Positions 61,503-64,000 of a stretch of 64,000 bases of DNA are shown one piece after another. Source of the stretch: Arthrobacter sp. AL12. Lineage in GTDB: Bacteria > Actinomycetota > Actinomycetes > Actinomycetales > Micrococcaceae. Made by a program: the position numbers and the translations under genes. The notes beneath the pieces are model-generated. The model worked only from the letters and a program-made list of their open reading frames with translations, was not told the DNA's origin and made no database searches. The stretch spans positions 145,641 through 209,640 of the forward strand of contig NZ_JASBQY010000001.1 in assembly GCF_029960645.1 (NCBI RefSeq), in the 5' to 3' direction. Within the stretch, counting starts at the first letter, position 1. Each line of letters opens with the position of its first letter.

Positions 61503-62690
61503 GTGACCGTAAACGAACTCACACTGGTCCCCCAAGACGTTCTAAACCTGGACGGCCTCCTGAGCCCTGAAGAGTTGCTGCTGCGCGGCACCGTCCGGGA
61601 CTTCGTGAACGAACGCATCCGCCCCAACATCGCCACTTGGTACGAGGACGCCCATTTTCCGCTGGAGCTCGTTCCTGAACTCGGAAAATTGGGAGTCCTC
61701 GGGATGCATTTGAAGGGCTACGGCTGCCCGGGCCGCAGCGCCGTCGAATATGGTCTCGCCGCCATGGAACTGGAGGCCGGAGATTCGGGGCTTCGGACCT
61801 TCATCAGCGTCCAGGGGTCCCTGGCCATGAGCGCCATCCACAAGTGGGGGTCCGAGGAGCAAAAGAACGAGCACCTGCCGGCGATGGCGCGTGGCGAAAA
61901 GATTGGCTGTTTCGGGTTGACCGAACCTACCGCCGGCTCCGATCCCTCCAGCATGGCGACCTTCGCGGAGCCGGACGGCGACGGCGGCTGGGTCATAAAC
62001 GGCGCAAAGCGCTGGATCGGACTCGCTTCCGTTGCCCAGATCGCGATCATCTGGGCCAACACCCAAGAAGGCGTCCGCGGGTTCATCGTGCCGACGGACA
62101 CACCCGGTTTCGTCGCGACACCCATCGGCTCAAAGCTGTCCATGCGGGCCTCGATCCAATGCGACATCAGGCTCGACACTGTCCGCCTGCCAGCTACCGC
62201 GCTGCTTCCGGGCGCTCGTGGACTCAGCGGCCCGTTCGCCTGCCTCAATGAAGCCCGCTACGGGATCATCTGGGGCGCCATGGGCGCGGCCAGGGACTCT
62301 TATGAAACCGCACTTGAGTATTCCAAAGAGCGGCTCCAGTTCGGCAAGCCGCTGGCCGGCTACCAGCTCACCCAGGAGAAGCTGGTTAATATGCTCCTGG
62401 AGATCCAGAAAGGAACCTTGCTGGCGCTCCATACGGGCCGGCTGAAGGATGCCGGTGCGCTCGAGCCGGTCCACGTCTCCGTGGGGAAGCTCAACAACGT
62501 CCGCGAGGCCATCGATATCTGCCGCGAAGCCCGCACCATCCTGGGCGGCAACGGCATCACCTTGGACTATTCGCCGCTGCGTCACGCCAACAACCTCGAA
62601 TCCGTGCGCACCTATGAGGGCACGGACGAGGTCCACACCCTCATACTGGGACAGCACATCACTGGTATCTCAGCGTTCCGCCAGGGCTAG
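61503..62690 (+). CDS. gcdH: Glutaryl-CoA dehydrogenase-like acyl-CoA dehydrogenase
   Basis: 395 residues. FGLTEPTAGSDPSSMATFAE and WIGLASVAQIAIIWANTQEG are FAD-site motifs; catalytic Glu in RTYEGTDEVHTLILGQHITG. DSGLRTFISVQGSLAM keeps the Arg (human GCDH Arg94) that binds the glutaryl carboxylate, supporting oxidative decarboxylation of glutaryl-CoA to crotonyl-CoA. GTG at 61503 with AGGAGA eight bases upstream is chosen; ATG at 61479 (MTRQENKAVTV) is possible. Downstream of the LysR gene, behind its candidate operator. Confidence 0.88.
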   Translation: MTVNELTLVPQDVLNLDGLLSPEELLLRGTVRDFVNERIRPNIATWYEDAHFPLELVPELGKLGVLGMHLKGYGCPGRSAVEYGLAAMELEAGDSGLRTFISVQGSLAMSAIHKWGSEEQKNEHLPAMARGEKIGCFGLTEPTAGSDPSSMATFAEPDGDGGWVINGAKRWIGLASVAQIAIIWANTQEGVRGFIVPTDTPGFVATPIGSKLSMRASIQCDIRLDTVRLPATALLPGARGLSGPFACLNEARYGIIWGAMGAARDSYETALEYSKERLQFGKPLAGYQLTQEKLVNMLLEIQKGTLLALHTGRLKDAGALEPVHVSVGKLNNVREAIDICREARTILGGNGITLDYSPLRHANNLESVRTYEGTDEVHTLILGQHITGISAFRQG

Positions 62691-62750
62691 CGCCCTACAC
62701 GGCGACGCACGCCTGGCGCCATTGCGGCCGACGCTGTGAGATGGCAGCCA

Positions 62751-62801
62751 CGGGAGCCGCGGCCCCGCGGGAGCCGCGGCCCCGCGGGAGCCGCGGGCCC
62801 G
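62751..62801. repeat. Three tandem copies of a 17-base GC-rich unit
   Basis: CGGGAGCCGCGGCCCCG at 62751 and 62768 is repeated exactly, then once with a single change at 62785. Between convergent dehydrogenase genes; each unit contains the self-complementary CCGCGG, so the array can form several hairpins. Confidence 0.9.
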
Positions 62802-62808
62802 GCCTTCC

Positions 62809-63975
62809 CTACACGAACGCGGACTTGCCCGTCACGGCCCGGGCCACGATCAGTGAGTTGATCTCGTAGCTGCCCTCATAGGTGTACAGGATCTCGGCAT
62901 CACCAAAAAGCTTGCCCATCTCGTAGTCGCTGCTGATCCCGTTGCCGCCCATCAGCGAGCGCCCCATCGCCACCGATGCCCGGGCCAGCCGGGTGGTGGT
63001 GGACTTGGCCATCGCGGCCTGGGCCATCTCGAGCTTGCCGTCCTCCTGGATCCTGGACAGCTGCGCCATCAGCGACAACGACGCCGAGGCGTTGCCCAGA
63101 ATCTCGGCCAGCTGCTGCTGGATCAGCTGGAAGCGCGCCAGTTCCTTGCCGAACTGCTTCCGCTCCAGTGAATAGGCCCGCGCGACGTCGAACGCGGCCA
63201 GCTGGATACCGGCGGCCTGCCAGCCCACCCAGGCGCGCGAATCGCGCAGCAGCTCATTGGCCTTGGAGAAGTCCGTGGCCCCGGGGAGCAGGTTGGACTT
63301 CGGGATGCGGACCTCGTCGAGCACGATATCGGCGTTCTGCATGATCCGCAGACCGATTTTGTTCGCGATCTTGGTGGCGGTGTAGCCGGGGCGGTCTGTC
63401 TCCACGATGAAGCCTTTGATCTGCTGGTCCGCGACGTCCCGCGCCCACACCACGGCGAAGTCCGCAATGGTGCCGGCGCCGATCCAGCGCTTGGCGCCGT
63501 TGATGACCCACTCCCCGCCGTCCAGCCGTGCCGTGGCGGCCAGGCCGCCCGCGATGTCCGAGCCGTGCTCCGGTTCGGTCAGGGCGAAGGCGCCAATCTG
63601 CGTCAGGGCCGTAAGCCCCGGCAGCCAGCGCGCCTTCTGCTCCTCTGAGCCGAGCTGGTCGATCATGCCGACGATCAGCTCATTGTGGATCCCCACGAGG
63701 GCAGAGAGGGACACATCTGCGCGGGCCACCTCGACGTACATCAGGCCCTTGAACAGCTTGGACGTCCCATCCGTCTGCAGGGCGCCCAGGCCGTACTTGC
63801 CGAGCTCGGCGACCAGCCCGAAGGGAAATTCCTCACGGTTCCAGTACTCGATCGAGGCCGCCCGGATCCGGGACTGGAGGAAGCCTCGGATTTCCTGGTA
63901 GCGGGACTGCTCCTCCGGGGAAAGCAGGTCGACGATGTACATCAGGTCGGCGTCCGGGAACGGCGGCGCCGCCAT
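62809..63975 (-). CDS. Acyl-CoA dehydrogenase family protein
   Basis: 388 residues. FALTEPEHGSDIAGGLAATA and WIGAGTIADFAVVWARDVAD are the FAD-site motifs; catalytic Glu in LYTYEGSYEINSLIVARAVT. The GCDH-type carboxylate-binding motif is replaced by ADVSLSALVGIHNELI. ATG at 63975 is near the window edge and the frame stays open upstream, so the start may lie outside; ATG at 63942 (MYIVDLLSPEEQ) is an alternative. Convergent with the GCDH-like gene, so it may belong to a different unit that continues beyond the window. Confidence 0.88.
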   Translation of the reverse strand: MAAPPFPDADLMYIVDLLSPEEQSRYQEIRGFLQSRIRAASIEYWNREEFPFGLVAELGKYGLGALQTDGTSKLFKGLMYVEVARADVSLSALVGIHNELIVGMIDQLGSEEQKARWLPGLTALTQIGAFALTEPEHGSDIAGGLAATARLDGGEWVINGAKRWIGAGTIADFAVVWARDVADQQIKGFIVETDRPGYTATKIANKIGLRIMQNADIVLDEVRIPKSNLLPGATDFSKANELLRDSRAWVGWQAAGIQLAAFDVARAYSLERKQFGKELARFQLIQQQLAEILGNASASLSLMAQLSRIQEDGKLEMAQAAMAKSTTTRLARASVAMGRSLMGGNGISSDYEMGKLFGDAEILYTYEGSYEINSLIVARAVTGKSAFV

Positions 63976-64000
63976 ACCGGCCGCGCTCTCCGCTGCTGAC

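Overview
This window looks like chromosomal DNA from a high-GC actinobacterium of the Micrococcaceae, most likely Arthrobacter or Pseudarthrobacter. The support is the dnaX-recR-lysC order, the purS-purQ-purL block, the purA/fba/trmH/pyrE housekeeping set, several actinobacterial small families (DUF3151, DUF1990, DUF503) and strong C/G third-position bias. The genus is inferred from gene content and recalled family sequences; no database search was possible. I saw no rRNA or tRNA genes, CRISPR array, prophage or complete insertion sequence.

Layout. 1-3.6 kb: end of dnaX, recR, an acetyltransferase, a double-hairpin repeat and lysC with a probable internal start. 3.6-10.1 kb: two small proteins, a MarR regulator with a palindromic operator, two subtilisin-inhibitor-like (SSI) proteins flanking a gene usually labelled 3-methyladenine DNA glycosylase, and a convergent 1072-residue secreted subtilase. 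10.4-14.2 kb: purSQL. 14.2-18.2 kb: short accessory genes separated by dispersed palindromes, including a frameshifted TPR gene. 18.4-26.5 kb: a SAM riboswitch followed by a tightly overlapping seven-gene operon (ABC importer, acetyl-CoA-synthetase-like ligase, SfnG-type dimethylsulfone monooxygenase, O-acetylhomoserine sulfhydrylase, CoA-binding protein), which reads as an organosulfur-to-homocysteine module. 26.6-28.5 kb: ECF sigma factor, membrane partner and a secreted proline-rich protein. 28.8-41.3 kb: housekeeping genes, including purA, a second SAM riboswitch in front of a decayed methionine-synthase-like gene, fba, trmH, STAS and GAF-ANTAR regulators, pyrE and nadE.

41.5-45.1 kb: an IclR regulator diverges from a 3-oxoacid CoA-transferase/thiolase operon, with two matched TCCAC-N3-GTGGA palindromes in between. 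45.1-53.3 kb: a dehydrogenase remnant, an alcohol dehydrogenase, a rifampin-phosphotransferase-like protein, two alpha/beta hydrolases, a 53-residue Cys-rich protein, a glycosyltransferase and a cold-shock protein. 53.4-64 kb: a catabolic island around a LysR regulator. Leftward it has CoA-transferase, thioesterase, acyl-CoA dehydrogenase, SDR, thiolase, MaoC hydratase and an MHS importer; rightward a glutaryl-CoA-dehydrogenase-like enzyme. Matching ATACCC-N3-GGGKAT palindromes lie before both arms. The set is sufficient for uptake, CoA activation and beta-oxidation of a dicarboxylate ending in glutaryl-CoA decarboxylation.

The most distinctive observations are the SAM-riboswitch organosulfur operon, the riboswitch in front of a broken gene, the dicarboxylate island with its shared operators, the SSI/subtilase neighbourhood with a leaderless SSI homologue, and at least two families of dispersed palindromic repeats near gene ends, plus one palindrome that forms the C-terminus of metY.
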